Shown here: positions 54,503-63,583 of the stretch, piece by piece | How positions within the stretch are numbered: position 1 is the stretch's first letter | Layout of the letters: each line of letters begins with the position of its first letter | NCBI GenBank assembly: GCA_945888515.1 | Contig: CAMDAD010000008.1 | Span: 1 to 64,000 of the forward strand | DNA: 64,000 bases | Source of the DNA: Akkermansia muciniphila | Lineage (GTDB): Bacteria; Verrucomicrobiota; Verrucomicrobiia; Verrucomicrobiales; Akkermansiaceae | Reading direction: 5' to 3' | Notes under the pieces: generated by a model | The model's input: the letters and a program-made list of their open reading frames with translations, nothing else | Told to the model about the DNA's origin: nothing | Databases searched by the model: none | Program-made: the position numbers and the translations under genes

Positions 54503-54593
54503 TGGTCAACGGCAATAAGACGATCAATCATTTCATCCACGGGTGGCTAGGGGGGAGGCAAGGCTATGGGACAAGAGCATGTCGTCACGGGAA

Positions 54594-55961
54594 TCAAATG
54601 ATGATTTTTTTCACCACCTTGCCGTGAACATCGGTGAGGCGGAAATTGCGACCCGCATATTTGTAAGTGAGCTTCAGATGATCGATGCCTAACAGATGCA
54701 GCATCGTGGCGTGGAAATCGTGGACATGAAAGGGGTCATTGACGGCACCAAAGCCGAAGGGATCAGTTTCGCCGAATGTCATGCCGCTTCTGACGCCGCC
54801 ACCGGCCATGAACATGGCACCGCTCTTGGTGTGGTGGTCACGACCGTTGCCTCCCTGGCTCATGGGAGTGCGACCGAACTCGCCGCCCCAGATCACGAGT
54901 GTGTCTTCGAGCATACCGCGGCGTTTCAGATCGGTGATGAGAGCGGCAGCGCCTTGATCGATTTCCTTGGTTTGCTTTTTGATTTTAGACTCAATGTCGC
55001 CATGGTGATCCCAGCCGGTATGATAAAGCTGGATGAAACGCACGCCGCGCTCGGCCATGCGCCGCGCCATGAGGCAATTCGAAGCGAAGCTTCCGTCGGG
55101 TTTTCCGGAAGTGCCGAAGAGTTGATGGGTCGCGCTGCTCTCGCCGGAGAAATCGGCGACGTCTGGGACGCTGGTCTGCATTTGGAAGGCGAGTTCGTAT
55201 TGGGCAATTCGCGTGCGGATCTCAGGATCGACTGCCCGCTCGTCGTGGAGGGAATTGAGTGAACTCAAGGCATCGATGGTTTGGCGCTGGAGTGCGGAGT
55301 TGATGCCAGCAGGAGAGCGAAGATAGTTGAGAGGGTCGCCAGATGAGTAAAATTCGACACCTGAATGCTTGCCTGGCAAAAAGCCGCTGTTCCATGCGAC
55401 TTGTGGCACGGGCTGGTCCTCAGCACCTGAGCGCATCACAACGAAGTCCGGAAGATTGTTCGCGAGGTTTCCGAGACCGTAGGAAATCCATGAGCCCATG
55501 CTAGGGCGCCCCGTGATCGCTGTTCCGGTGTTCATGAACATGTGGGCAGGATCGTGATTAACCTGATCGGTGACCTGGGTACGGATGATACAGATATCGT
55601 CTGCGATTTTCTGGATGTGTGGCAGCAGGTCTGAAATTTCCTGGCCGGATTTTCCACAGCGTCGGAAAGTGGAATTGCTACCGTAGCATTTGAGTGCTTC
55701 GTTTTGCAAAAATGCTAGCTTTACGCCTTTCGTTAGTTCGGCGGGGATGGCTTGACCGTTGCGCTTACGAAGCTCGGGTTTGTGATCGAAGGTATCGAAC
55801 TGACTGGGGCCGCCAGCCATGTAGAGAAAAATGACGCGCTTCGCCGTGGGGGCATAGTGAGAAAGTTGTGGCACCGCTTGCCCTTCCGCGAGCAATTGGC
55901 ATAGGGCGGTGCTGGCGAGACCGGTCGACATGCGGTTGAGAAAGTGGCGACGAGTGATCAT
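54594..55961 (-). CDS. DUF1501 family protein with Tat signal
   Basis: A 455-residue protein with a twin-arginine signal (TRRHFLNR at the N-terminus). It belongs to DUF1501, the sulfatase-like alkaline phosphatase superfamily fold found almost only next to PSD1-type proteins in Planctomycetes and Verrucomicrobia. Family blocks are present: FLYMAGGPSQFDTFDHKP, GWDHHGDIESKIKKQ and GGEFGRTPMSQGG followed by NGRDHHT. It starts 15 bases after the PSD1 stop, so the two are co-transcribed. Its function is not known, although the pair is thought to handle complex polysaccharide or other substrates. Confidence 0.94.
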   Translation of the reverse strand: MITRRHFLNRMSTGLASTALCQLLAEGQAVPQLSHYAPTAKRVIFLYMAGGPSQFDTFDHKPELRKRNGQAIPAELTKGVKLAFLQNEALKCYGSNSTFRRCGKSGQEISDLLPHIQKIADDICIIRTQVTDQVNHDPAHMFMNTGTAITGRPSMGSWISYGLGNLANNLPDFVVMRSGAEDQPVPQVAWNSGFLPGKHSGVEFYSSGDPLNYLRSPAGINSALQRQTIDALSSLNSLHDERAVDPEIRTRIAQYELAFQMQTSVPDVADFSGESSATHQLFGTSGKPDGSFASNCLMARRMAERGVRFIQLYHTGWDHHGDIESKIKKQTKEIDQGAAALITDLKRRGMLEDTLVIWGGEFGRTPMSQGGNGRDHHTKSGAMFMAGGGVRSGMTFGETDPFGFGAVNDPFHVHDFHATMLHLLGIDHLKLTYKYAGRNFRLTDVHGKVVKKIII

Positions 55962-55976
55962 GGTAGAGATGAAATG

Positions 55977-58900
55977 TTAGGGACGCGTTAGGAATTCGTG
56001 GAGGTTGAGAACCAGTCGCGCCATGTTTGTCCATGCGGCTCGATCGGTCTCATTTGACTCTTGTGTCATCCCAAGCAGTGCGCGGGCATCGACTGGATGA
56101 GTCATAAAATGGGCTTTCCAGGCCTGAAGGTGATTCTGGAGAATCTCCGCCTCGCGCTCCGTGGGATCACGTTGAAGAGCGAGTTGGAAAAGTTTGCGGA
56201 CTCGATCGCGGTCTTGCTTGGTGGCTCGCATAACGCGGTGGGCAAGCAGAAGAGAGGCCTCGACGTAGATCGGATCATTGAGCAGTGCCAGTGCTTGTCC
56301 GGGCGAGTTGGTGATGGGGCGCTGCGCGGTGCACTCTTGCCGCGTCGGGGCATCGAAAGCCAGCAGCGAGGGATGTGGGTTTTGGCGTTTCCAGTAGGTG
56401 TAAAGACTGCGCTGGTGCTGTTGCTCGCCGCGCGCGGTTTCCCAAATTTGGTAGCGGCTACCAAGCATGATTTTGTTTGACTGCGCCCAATAGGCATCGG
56501 GCTGATGAGGGTAAAACGATTGAATAGGAATATGTGTCGTTTTTTTCAATGCACCAGCAACAGTGAGCGCGGAGTCGCGAATGCTCTCTGCGTTCAAGCG
56601 ATGTGGCAGTTGATGTGTGATGAGGCGGTTTTGTGGATCGATCTCCGCTATGCTGGGATTGGGAACAGAAGAGAGCCGATAGGCTCGTGTGCTTACCATT
56701 AAGCGAATCATGTGCCGGATGTCCCAGCCGCTTTCGATAAATTCCACGGCGAGCCAGTCCAGCAGATTCGGATGGGAGGGCCAGTCGCCTTGGTTGCCGG
56801 AATCGATTAGAGTATGGCTGATGCCTCGCCCGTAGAACTGATGCCAGAGTCGGTTCACGAAGACGCGGGCAGTCATCGGATGATCCGGAGATACCAGCCA
56901 ATTGGCCAGATCCAAGCGACTCAGATCGCGCTGAATATGATTTTTGCTGAAATAGGTGGGAAAAGCGGGTCCCAGCACAGGGCCAGAATCGTCCATGAAG
57001 TTGCCTCGCGGACGCAGACGTGTGGTTTTGCGGGGCCCTGATTTGCTGATCAATGTGGTCTCCACTCCACGCCTCAGGAGTGAGAGCTCGCGGAGAAGAT
57101 GATCTAGTTTTTCGACTAGATGTGGATTCTTGCTCTCTCTGTAGGCGATGCTGATCGCTTTTTCGTGAATGGGTCGGCGCTGTGATTTCGCCATCTTTAC
57201 CGATGCGACAACAAGGTCGGGAAACTTATTGCGATCATCGCGGTTGAGTGGAATATCCCACCAGTAGCGAAAGAGTGAGGTTTGTAGATTGTTGAGGAAG
57301 GCGCGGTGGGCAGTCGTGCTGTAGCCGCTGGCTCCCCATGTGACCGAGCCACCGATCTGAAGCCATCCTATGCCGGCCTGCGCGTATTCGGTTTTTGTCA
57401 TTGAGCTCGCAGGAATTTCGAGGCGCACGGGTTTTCCGATGGCGGGTAGGGGACCCATGTGTATGAGTTTGGCGCGATGAAGCCAAGGGTAGTTTTTTTG
57501 TAATAACGTGTGATCCTTTGGTCCCCAGTAGTAAGTTGAGTAGTAGCTCTGATGCCATCCCACACGGCCGTAGGCACCATTGAGCGTTTGAACGGCAATC
57601 AGTTCGGGAGGGTTCACGGAGTCAAGTGTGACGTTGGCATAAATCGCGGAAACCTCGCTCGGAAAGGGGCCGGTGAGGAATTCTCCGACAAAATGACGGG
57701 TGATGCGATCGTTGGGCGTATGGACGATCCGACCAGTGGGAGTTTGGAGGAAGTCTCCCTCGATCACACGGGCAGGCGGCAGAGTGGTGGATACACATTC
57801 GAAATCCACTCGATTTTCTTTACTCGTTTTTTTTGCTTTATTTTCTGCGGCGATAATCAATTCTTGCCACTGCTCAATTTCTGTTAGATCTGTTTCGTCA
57901 TCGTAAAGCTGCTCCCGCAGTGCCTCGACCTGGGAGCTGAGTTCGGCATCTTTTTTGGCTAATGCGGGATCTTGATGAAGGAAATGGATCGGCATGCGAC
58001 GGTCTCCTGGTTGATAGACGCCTACTTCGATCAGGTCGTCAAAAAACGCGGCGAGGGAGTAGTAGTCTTTTGCAGAAATCGGATCGTACTTGTGGTCATG
58101 ACACTCGGCGCAGCCAGTGGTAGCTCCCATCCACACGGTTCCCAAGGCTCGCACGTGTTCACCCTTGATAGCGTGCAGTGCCTCTTCTTCAATCACTCCG
58201 GCTTCGCAATTGGTTTTGATAAGCCTGTTATAGGCTGAGGCGATCAAAGTGCTGTCTGTGCGGTCTGGCAGCAGATCGCCAGCAAGTTGTTCGCGGGTGA
58301 ATCGATCGAAAGGCATGTTATCGCGAAAGGCTTCGATGACGTATTTTCGATAAGGACCGGTGGCAATCGGTTCATCGCTAACCATGCCACTGGAGTCCGC
58401 CCATCGAACCAAATCAAGCCAGAGAAGTGCCTGGTGTTCGGCGTGCTCGGTGGATTCCGTCCACTGAGTCACAAGTCGATGATAAGACTCCGGCGAGTGG
58501 TCTTTTTCAAAGGCAGTCACTTCTTCCCATGTGGGTGGAAGGCCTCGAAGATCGTAGCTCAGTCGACGGATCAGTATGCGCGGCTCTGCCTCTGCCACGG
58601 GGGATACTTTGTGCTCTCTCCACTTTTCTTGTAGAAAGGCATCGATCGTCGTTTGGGCATTCCCTTGAGGCACAGGTGGGCGCTCTAGTTTTTGATAGGC
58701 CCAGTGTTCTTCGTATTCCGCGCCTTGCTCGATCCATCGTCGGAGTGTTTCGATTTCCTCGGGCTTGAGTTGATGTAATGATTCAGCGGGTGGCATTACC
58801 TCGTCCGGATCGCTACTGATGAGGCGTTTGAAAAATTCCGAGTCTTTTGCATGGCCCGCAATGATCACGGATTCTTTGGCACCAGCTTCGGTATCGAGTC

Positions 58901-59066
58901 GCAAGTCTGCCTCGCGTTTATTTTGATCGAAGCCGTGGCACTGAAAGCAATTTTCTGAGAGTATCGGGCGAACATCTCGGTTGTATTCAATGACACGTTC
59001 TTCGCTGATCACGACGCTAGTCAGCGCAGCGATGAGCAAGATGGTTTCTCCAGACGTTTTTAACAT
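55977..59066 (-). CDS. PSD1 (planctomycete cytochrome c-type)/DUF1549/DUF1553 protein
   Basis: A 1029-residue exported protein. It begins with a signal peptide (about 1-22), then the PSC1-type cytochrome motif ENCFQCHGFDQNKREADLRL with Cys40, Cys43 and His44 as the haem attachment site, then DUF1549 (about 145-350), a middle domain about 360-640 with a concanavalin/beta-rich character, and DUF1553 (about 700-960) with the RVFVNRLWHQFYGRGI block. This domain order defines the PSD1 family. It is followed by DUF1501 and divergent from the PAS-AraC regulator, so it is probably regulated by it. The role is unknown. Confidence 0.95.
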   Translation of the reverse strand: MLKTSGETILLIAALTSVVISEERVIEYNRDVRPILSENCFQCHGFDQNKREADLRLDTEAGAKESVIIAGHAKDSEFFKRLISSDPDEVMPPAESLHQLKPEEIETLRRWIEQGAEYEEHWAYQKLERPPVPQGNAQTTIDAFLQEKWREHKVSPVAEAEPRILIRRLSYDLRGLPPTWEEVTAFEKDHSPESYHRLVTQWTESTEHAEHQALLWLDLVRWADSSGMVSDEPIATGPYRKYVIEAFRDNMPFDRFTREQLAGDLLPDRTDSTLIASAYNRLIKTNCEAGVIEEEALHAIKGEHVRALGTVWMGATTGCAECHDHKYDPISAKDYYSLAAFFDDLIEVGVYQPGDRRMPIHFLHQDPALAKKDAELSSQVEALREQLYDDETDLTEIEQWQELIIAAENKAKKTSKENRVDFECVSTTLPPARVIEGDFLQTPTGRIVHTPNDRITRHFVGEFLTGPFPSEVSAIYANVTLDSVNPPELIAVQTLNGAYGRVGWHQSYYSTYYWGPKDHTLLQKNYPWLHRAKLIHMGPLPAIGKPVRLEIPASSMTKTEYAQAGIGWLQIGGSVTWGASGYSTTAHRAFLNNLQTSLFRYWWDIPLNRDDRNKFPDLVVASVKMAKSQRRPIHEKAISIAYRESKNPHLVEKLDHLLRELSLLRRGVETTLISKSGPRKTTRLRPRGNFMDDSGPVLGPAFPTYFSKNHIQRDLSRLDLANWLVSPDHPMTARVFVNRLWHQFYGRGISHTLIDSGNQGDWPSHPNLLDWLAVEFIESGWDIRHMIRLMVSTRAYRLSSVPNPSIAEIDPQNRLITHQLPHRLNAESIRDSALTVAGALKKTTHIPIQSFYPHQPDAYWAQSNKIMLGSRYQIWETARGEQQHQRSLYTYWKRQNPHPSLLAFDAPTRQECTAQRPITNSPGQALALLNDPIYVEASLLLAHRVMRATKQDRDRVRKLFQLALQRDPTEREAEILQNHLQAWKAHFMTHPVDARALLGMTQESNETDRAAWTNMARLVLNLHEFLTRP

Positions 59067-59136
59067 CCTGTGAATGATGCCACAATGGGGTTTTTATTGC
59101 TTGGACTGATTTGCTTATTTTTTGTATTATTTCGGC

Positions 59137-59895
59137 ATGAAGAAGCGGAAAATAATTAGGCAAGAAAAACTGCGCGCCTCCTTTTATCAGGAGCTGAGTA
59201 GTGCTCGTGAGATCGTTAGGCTTCTCGACTGGACTCCCGAAGTGCACTTTTTCGCGAAGGATCGCGATGGTCGCTTCATGGCGGCAAACCGTGCTTCACT
59301 TGCGAGATACGGATTGGTTTCTGAAGAAGAAATTATTGGCAAAACGGATTTCGACATCCACCCGCCTGCGATGGCGGCGGCCTATGCGGAGGAAGATCGG
59401 AGAGTGATGGAATCCGGTGAGCCTTTGCCCGAGCAGCGTTGGCTCGTTTACGATCATTCTGGCGTTCAGCGTTGGTTTCTTTCTACCAAGCATCCGCTTT
59501 TTGGTCGATCAGGTAAAGTCATGGGAATCGCCGGACTCATGAGACCGCTGGCGAACTCACCCTTTCTGATGAGCGGTTATCACTTACTCAAGCCAGCGGT
59601 GGATCGGGTGTTAGAAAATCATGCGGATAAGATAGTCATCCCTGAACTCGCGCGCTCTGTGGGGCTATCGGTGAGTCAATTTGAGCGAAAATTCAAATCA
59701 CAGTTTGGGATGACTCCCACGCGGTTCATCACCTTTGCCCGGTTGAATGCGGCGCGAGCCATGTTGGCGCAGGGCGTGGAGTCGTTAGGCTCGGTCGCAT
59801 TGAGTTGCGGTTTTTACGATCAAAGTCAATTCAGTCGGCTTTTCAAACGAGAGACGGGCATCAATGCGAAGGAATATCGGAAATTTTTTCGTTAA
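59137..59895 (+). CDS. PAS-AraC family transcriptional regulator
   Basis: A 252-residue DNA-binding regulator. Residues about 30-140 form a PAS domain (FFAKDRDGRFMAANRAS, then the strand KHPLFGRSGKVMGIAGLM), and 150-252 an AraC double helix-turn-helix (ELARSVGLSVSQFERKFKS and VALSCGFYDQSQFSRLFKRE). Such proteins sense a small ligand through PAS, often an inducer of catabolism. The start is ATG 59137; a TTG five codons upstream is less likely. It is divergent from the PSD1 gene with only about 70 bases between the starts, so it probably controls that operon. Confidence 0.93.
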   Translation: MKKRKIIRQEKLRASFYQELSSAREIVRLLDWTPEVHFFAKDRDGRFMAANRASLARYGLVSEEEIIGKTDFDIHPPAMAAAYAEEDRRVMESGEPLPEQRWLVYDHSGVQRWFLSTKHPLFGRSGKVMGIAGLMRPLANSPFLMSGYHLLKPAVDRVLENHADKIVIPELARSVGLSVSQFERKFKSQFGMTPTRFITFARLNAARAMLAQGVESLGSVALSCGFYDQSQFSRLFKRETGINAKEYRKFFR

Positions 59896-60448
59896 GTGGT
59901 TTCCACAAAATCGCCTGAGGATTCACTGCCTTTCATGTCAGTCTGTGTTGGTCCAGTGGGAAATACGAAAATTCGACGATGCATTAGAGGTAAAAATACG
60001 CTCAGAAAATGGAAATAATCCTTAATGAAGTTCCCAGCGCGTATGAACAAATGATCTGATCGATCACGGACGAGTAGTTATTGTCTCGTCAACGGGGCGT
60101 TCGCCGCAAATCATGCGAGCGCCTTCACCCGTGAGCCATAAATCATGATCAATAGCAAAGTCTTCATAAGTGACAAAGGGCGTGGCGCCCAAAAATTCAT
60201 GGCTGGCACTGTCGCGGTACATCGTAAGATAAGAAGCAACTTTTACGATAAGAAGACTGATCTGATTCGTCGGCTTTTCTGCAACTTCTCTGGATACAGC
60301 GGGATGGTGATTTGCTGAAGTTCGTGGCGTGGTTGATTTTCTTTTAGAAATGATGGAATATGGTTCACCTGTAACGCGTAGGTAATTTGCGGATGATTCC
60401 TGCTGCATGGGAAAATTTGGCAAATAATGGAATTTCGACCTCACAGAT
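59896..60448. other. 553-base region between the AraC-type gene and the sulfatase
   Basis: The region holds one weak minus-strand frame (60064-60444, listed separately) and otherwise no gene I can support. No terminator follows the AraC-type gene. The sulfatase promoter must lie near its right end. Confidence 0.5.
60064..60444 (-). CDS. possible 126-residue hypothetical protein or remnant
   Basis: A frame with GTG at 60444 (or ATG at 60408, 114 residues). The N-terminal half is low-confidence, Ser/Thr/Lys-rich. The C-terminal half (YLTMYRDSASHEFLGATPF, then YEDFAIDHDLWLTGEGAR) uses codons in a more gene-like way. No family is recognised. It could be a gene remnant. Confidence 0.35.
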   Translation of the reverse strand: MRSKFHYLPNFPMQQESSANYLRVTGEPYSIISKRKSTTPRTSANHHPAVSREVAEKPTNQISLLIVKVASYLTMYRDSASHEFLGATPFVTYEDFAIDHDLWLTGEGARMICGERPVDETITTRP

Positions 60449-61888
60449 ATGATCTGCTATTTTCAAAAAATGATCGTGAGCGTGCCATGGTTCGGCGCTC
60501 TTATTCTTTGTGCTCAGATGCACGCGTCCGAGCCACCCAACGTCTTGGTCATTCTTACGGATGACCAAGGTTGGGCTGACATCGGTTACAACAATCCGGG
60601 AAAAGTCCATACACCTCATCTTGATCGACTCGCTGCCGAGGGTGCGACATTTCAGCGTCACTACGTCATGCCGCAATGTTCCCCGACCCGAGTGGCGCTA
60701 TTTACCGGTCGTTATCCCGGACGGTTCGGCTCCGCGCCTTTACAAGCGACCAATCTTCCCTGTTTTCCCGTCGGCACTCTTACGATGGCGAGTATCCTCA
60801 AATCCGCAGGATATGAGACATGGTTGTCTGGCAAGTGGCATATGGGCGAGGCAGCAAAGGACGGTCCGAATCGGCATGGCTTCGACCACAGCTACGGATC
60901 GATGGCTGGAGCCGTGGGCATGTATCAGCACACTTACCGCCAGGGCGCACTGAGTGAAACCTGGCACCGCGATCAAATCATCATTTCAGGTTATGAAAAT
61001 GGTCGTCACGCGACCGACCTCGTTGCCGAAGATGCGATCCGAGTCATCCGCCAAAAGCGCGAGAAGCCGTTTTTTCTTTACCTCGCTTTTCATGCTCCGC
61101 ACACCCCACTGGACGAGCGGGGAACATTCGTTGACCAGCCCACCATGCTCGATCCTAACAATCCGACGCGTTGGCGGAACGAGGACAAGATCAGGTGGTT
61201 CAATGATGAGCAAGGCATTATACAGAAGGAAGCCGATCCACAAAAACGACTGTTTCTCGCTGCGGTGCATCACCTCGATCACGCCATTGGCGAAGTCGTC
61301 AAAGCGCTCGATGAAACCAAGCAGCGCGCGAACACCTTAATCCTTTTTTCCTCAGATAATGGTCCTCAGGATAGCTGGGCGGGCAATGCCTATCCGCATG
61401 ATCTTAAGCTAACACATTTCAATCAGAAGTTGCCCCAGCGTGGAGTGAAAACGGATGTCTGGGAAGGCGGCATCCATGTGCCAGGCTTTGCCAACTGGCC
61501 CGGGAAAATCGCGCCCAAAACCATCAAGCAGCCTGTTCATATCATTGACTGGTTGCCCACTGTGGCAACCCTGACTAGCACTGCGAAAGAAAAAATTTCC
61601 GCGTGTGATGGTATCGATCTCACCCCCGTGCTGCTCACCGATGGCACGTTACCGCAGCGCGATTTATACTGGATTTGGAATAGCATCCCGAACCGTTGGG
61701 CGCTGCGTTATCAGGAGTGGAAAATTGTGCGCTACGATAAGACCGAGCCGAGAAAAGCTAGCGATTGGCAACTGTTTCATCTCGAGAGAGATCCGCAGGA
61801 AAAAAACAATGTGGCTGCTGAGCATCCCGAGATCGTTGAGCAACTTCATCAGCGCTTTCTCAAGCAACGGGGAAAAGATCGCAAGTAG
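60449..61888 (+). CDS. exported S1-family sulfatase
   Basis: A 479-residue exported sulfatase. The signal peptide precedes EPPNVLVILTDDQGW, whose Asp38 and Asp39 are metal ligands. The key residue is Cys77 in CSPTR, which must be converted to formylglycine by a maturation enzyme encoded elsewhere. GKWHMG and SSDNGPQDSW complete the site. Substrates may be sulfated polysaccharides, as is usual for Verrucomicrobiota, but the specificity is unknown. The start could be 60449 or the ATG at 60470; the first keeps a charged n-region (MICYFQK). It is convergent with the rhodanese gene, 10 bases apart. Confidence 0.94.
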   Translation: MICYFQKMIVSVPWFGALILCAQMHASEPPNVLVILTDDQGWADIGYNNPGKVHTPHLDRLAAEGATFQRHYVMPQCSPTRVALFTGRYPGRFGSAPLQATNLPCFPVGTLTMASILKSAGYETWLSGKWHMGEAAKDGPNRHGFDHSYGSMAGAVGMYQHTYRQGALSETWHRDQIIISGYENGRHATDLVAEDAIRVIRQKREKPFFLYLAFHAPHTPLDERGTFVDQPTMLDPNNPTRWRNEDKIRWFNDEQGIIQKEADPQKRLFLAAVHHLDHAIGEVVKALDETKQRANTLILFSSDNGPQDSWAGNAYPHDLKLTHFNQKLPQRGVKTDVWEGGIHVPGFANWPGKIAPKTIKQPVHIIDWLPTVATLTSTAKEKISACDGIDLTPVLLTDGTLPQRDLYWIWNSIPNRWALRYQEWKIVRYDKTEPRKASDWQLFHLERDPQEKNNVAAEHPEIVEQLHQRFLKQRGKDRK

Positions 61889-61898
61889 GTTGGCCCAT

Positions 61899-62219
61899 TC
61901 AGGTGACGACGGGAAATCCCTGTTGGATCCACGCATCCATTCCTCCGGTGACATTGGTCACATGGGTGAATCCATGATCCTGAAGATACTGCACGGCTCT
62001 TGCGGAACGACCGCCAGCTTTGCAGTGCACGAAAATTTCCTGATCTTTTGGCCACTCGTCGATGCGAGATGGTAAGGACGAGAGGGGCACCAAGATACTT
62101 CCCTCGATGGATGCTTGCGCATGCTCGTCAGGCTCTCGAACATCGATGAGGCAAATGTTGTTCCCATTATGCCAAAGGGCGTGGAGTTCTTCAACAGTGA
62201 TGGAGGGAATGCTGCACAT
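61899..62219 (-). CDS. single-domain rhodanese
   Basis: A 106-residue protein with one rhodanese domain. The active-site loop is HCKAGGRSA with catalytic Cys66; ICLIDVREPDEH and GGMDAWIQQG are conserved flanks. The family is similar to GlpE or moaB-linked rhodaneses and may transfer sulfur. There is no signal peptide, so it is cytoplasmic. It overlaps the methyltransferase gene upstream by 29 bases, so the two are probably co-translated. It ends 10 bases from the sulfatase stop. Confidence 0.92.
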   Translation of the reverse strand: MCSIPSITVEELHALWHNGNNICLIDVREPDEHAQASIEGSILVPLSSLPSRIDEWPKDQEIFVHCKAGGRSARAVQYLQDHGFTHVTNVTGGMDAWIQQGFPVVT

Positions 62220-63525
62220 GGGATGGATTCATTGGTTGGGAGAATGATTGCTTCGGACCGTCGAACGTCATAATATTTTCTACATGACGTGTATGCGGAA
62301 ATAAATCGAAGGGCTGCACTTCCGTGAGCGTGAATCCTGCGGCAGTAAGAATCGCTAGATCGCGCACCTGAGTGGCAGGGTCACAGGACACATAAACCAC
62401 GCGTCGCGGGGAGAAAGCGATCAGCTGATCGAGAAATTCCTGCGTGCAACCCTTGCGTGGCGGATCAATGACCACGGTGGTTTGTTCAGCGGGGTAGGTG
62501 ATTCCCTGAAATATGGCCTCGGCACTGGCCGCTAGGAACGTAGCATTGGCGATGCCATTTTTCTCCGCGTTTTTGCGCGCCCAATCGACCGCTGCTTCGG
62601 AAACTTCGACTGCGGCCACTTGCTGGAAATGCGGCGCAAGGCAAAGTGCAAACAAGCCTGAGCCGCAGTAGGCGTCGATGAGGAATTGCGTCTCGGGTAA
62701 TCGGGCTTGTTTCGTGACATAGCCGACAAATTCTTCAAGGATGAAAGGATTATTCTGGAAAAACTCACCGGCTAGGAAATCGAAGCGCGTGGTGCCGCAG
62801 ACTTCGGTGACCACAGCATTGTTATCGGTGGTGACGCGGCGCTGGTTCGTTTCATCGATGGTCGCACGCAGCAGCAAAGTTCCGCCTTTTTTTCCGGGGC
62901 GCAGTCTTGTGGCATCCCGAATGCTGGGCAGTGCTTCGTTGATTTCTTTCATCGCGATCGGGCACTGCGGCACGTCAAGGATCTGCGAGCGACGTCCTTG
63001 CGCGAGGAAGCCGATGGGCATGAAATCCTCGGCACTGCGCGGCTTTTGGTAATGCGGCGTGATTTTCGAACGATAGCCCCACTGCTGGGGTGACGGATGA
63101 CAGGAGTTGACGGGAAATGGTATTCCAGCCATGTGTTTCATGAGTTCAGCGACTTGACGTGTTTTCCATGCCAACTGCGCTTGATAGGAAAGGTGCTGAT
63201 ACTGGCAGCCACCGCACTCGCCGAATAGTGAGCAGGCAGGTGTGACTCGATCAGGGGAGGGTGTCAGCACCTCGACGAGATCCGCCTGGGAAAAGTTTTT
63301 TTCATTCCGATAAATGCGTGCGCGCACCGTTTCGCTCGGTAGGCAGTGCGCCACGAAGACCACCCAGCCATCCACGCGAGCCACGCCCATGCCGAGATTG
63401 GTCAAGGAGTCGATGTGCAATGTCAACTCGTGATGATAGGGAAATGGCTCAGGTCGGAATTTTTTCGGTGGTCGCACACACACAGTGAGAAGTGAACGAG
63501 GCGCGAAGAAAAGAGTAAAATGCAT
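62191..63525 (-). CDS. RlmD/TrmA-family m5U rRNA/tRNA methyltransferase
   Basis: A 444-residue RNA (uracil-5-)methyltransferase. An N-terminal TRAM domain (HIDSLTNLGMGVARVDG) is followed by the Fe-S ligands CSLFGECGGC (C-x5-C-x2-C), a central domain, the SAM site DAYCGSGLFAL, and the catalytic VSCDPATQVRDL, so the enzyme is active in design. The RlmD/RumA versus TrmA choice is not settled; the Fe-S cysteines favour RlmD. The ATG at 63525 is chosen; an alternative at 63558 is possible. It is co-transcribed with the rhodanese gene and overlaps it by 29 bases. Confidence 0.93.
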   Translation of the reverse strand: MHFTLFFAPRSLLTVCVRPPKKFRPEPFPYHHELTLHIDSLTNLGMGVARVDGWVVFVAHCLPSETVRARIYRNEKNFSQADLVEVLTPSPDRVTPACSLFGECGGCQYQHLSYQAQLAWKTRQVAELMKHMAGIPFPVNSCHPSPQQWGYRSKITPHYQKPRSAEDFMPIGFLAQGRRSQILDVPQCPIAMKEINEALPSIRDATRLRPGKKGGTLLLRATIDETNQRRVTTDNNAVVTEVCGTTRFDFLAGEFFQNNPFILEEFVGYVTKQARLPETQFLIDAYCGSGLFALCLAPHFQQVAAVEVSEAAVDWARKNAEKNGIANATFLAASAEAIFQGITYPAEQTTVVIDPPRKGCTQEFLDQLIAFSPRRVVYVSCDPATQVRDLAILTAAGFTLTEVQPFDLFPHTRHVENIMTFDGPKQSFSQPMNPSHVQHSLHHC

Positions 63526-63583
63526 CCCGCAGCAAATCGCTAGATTGCTTCTGCGCACAATCGAGGCCGCAATGCGGTTGGAT

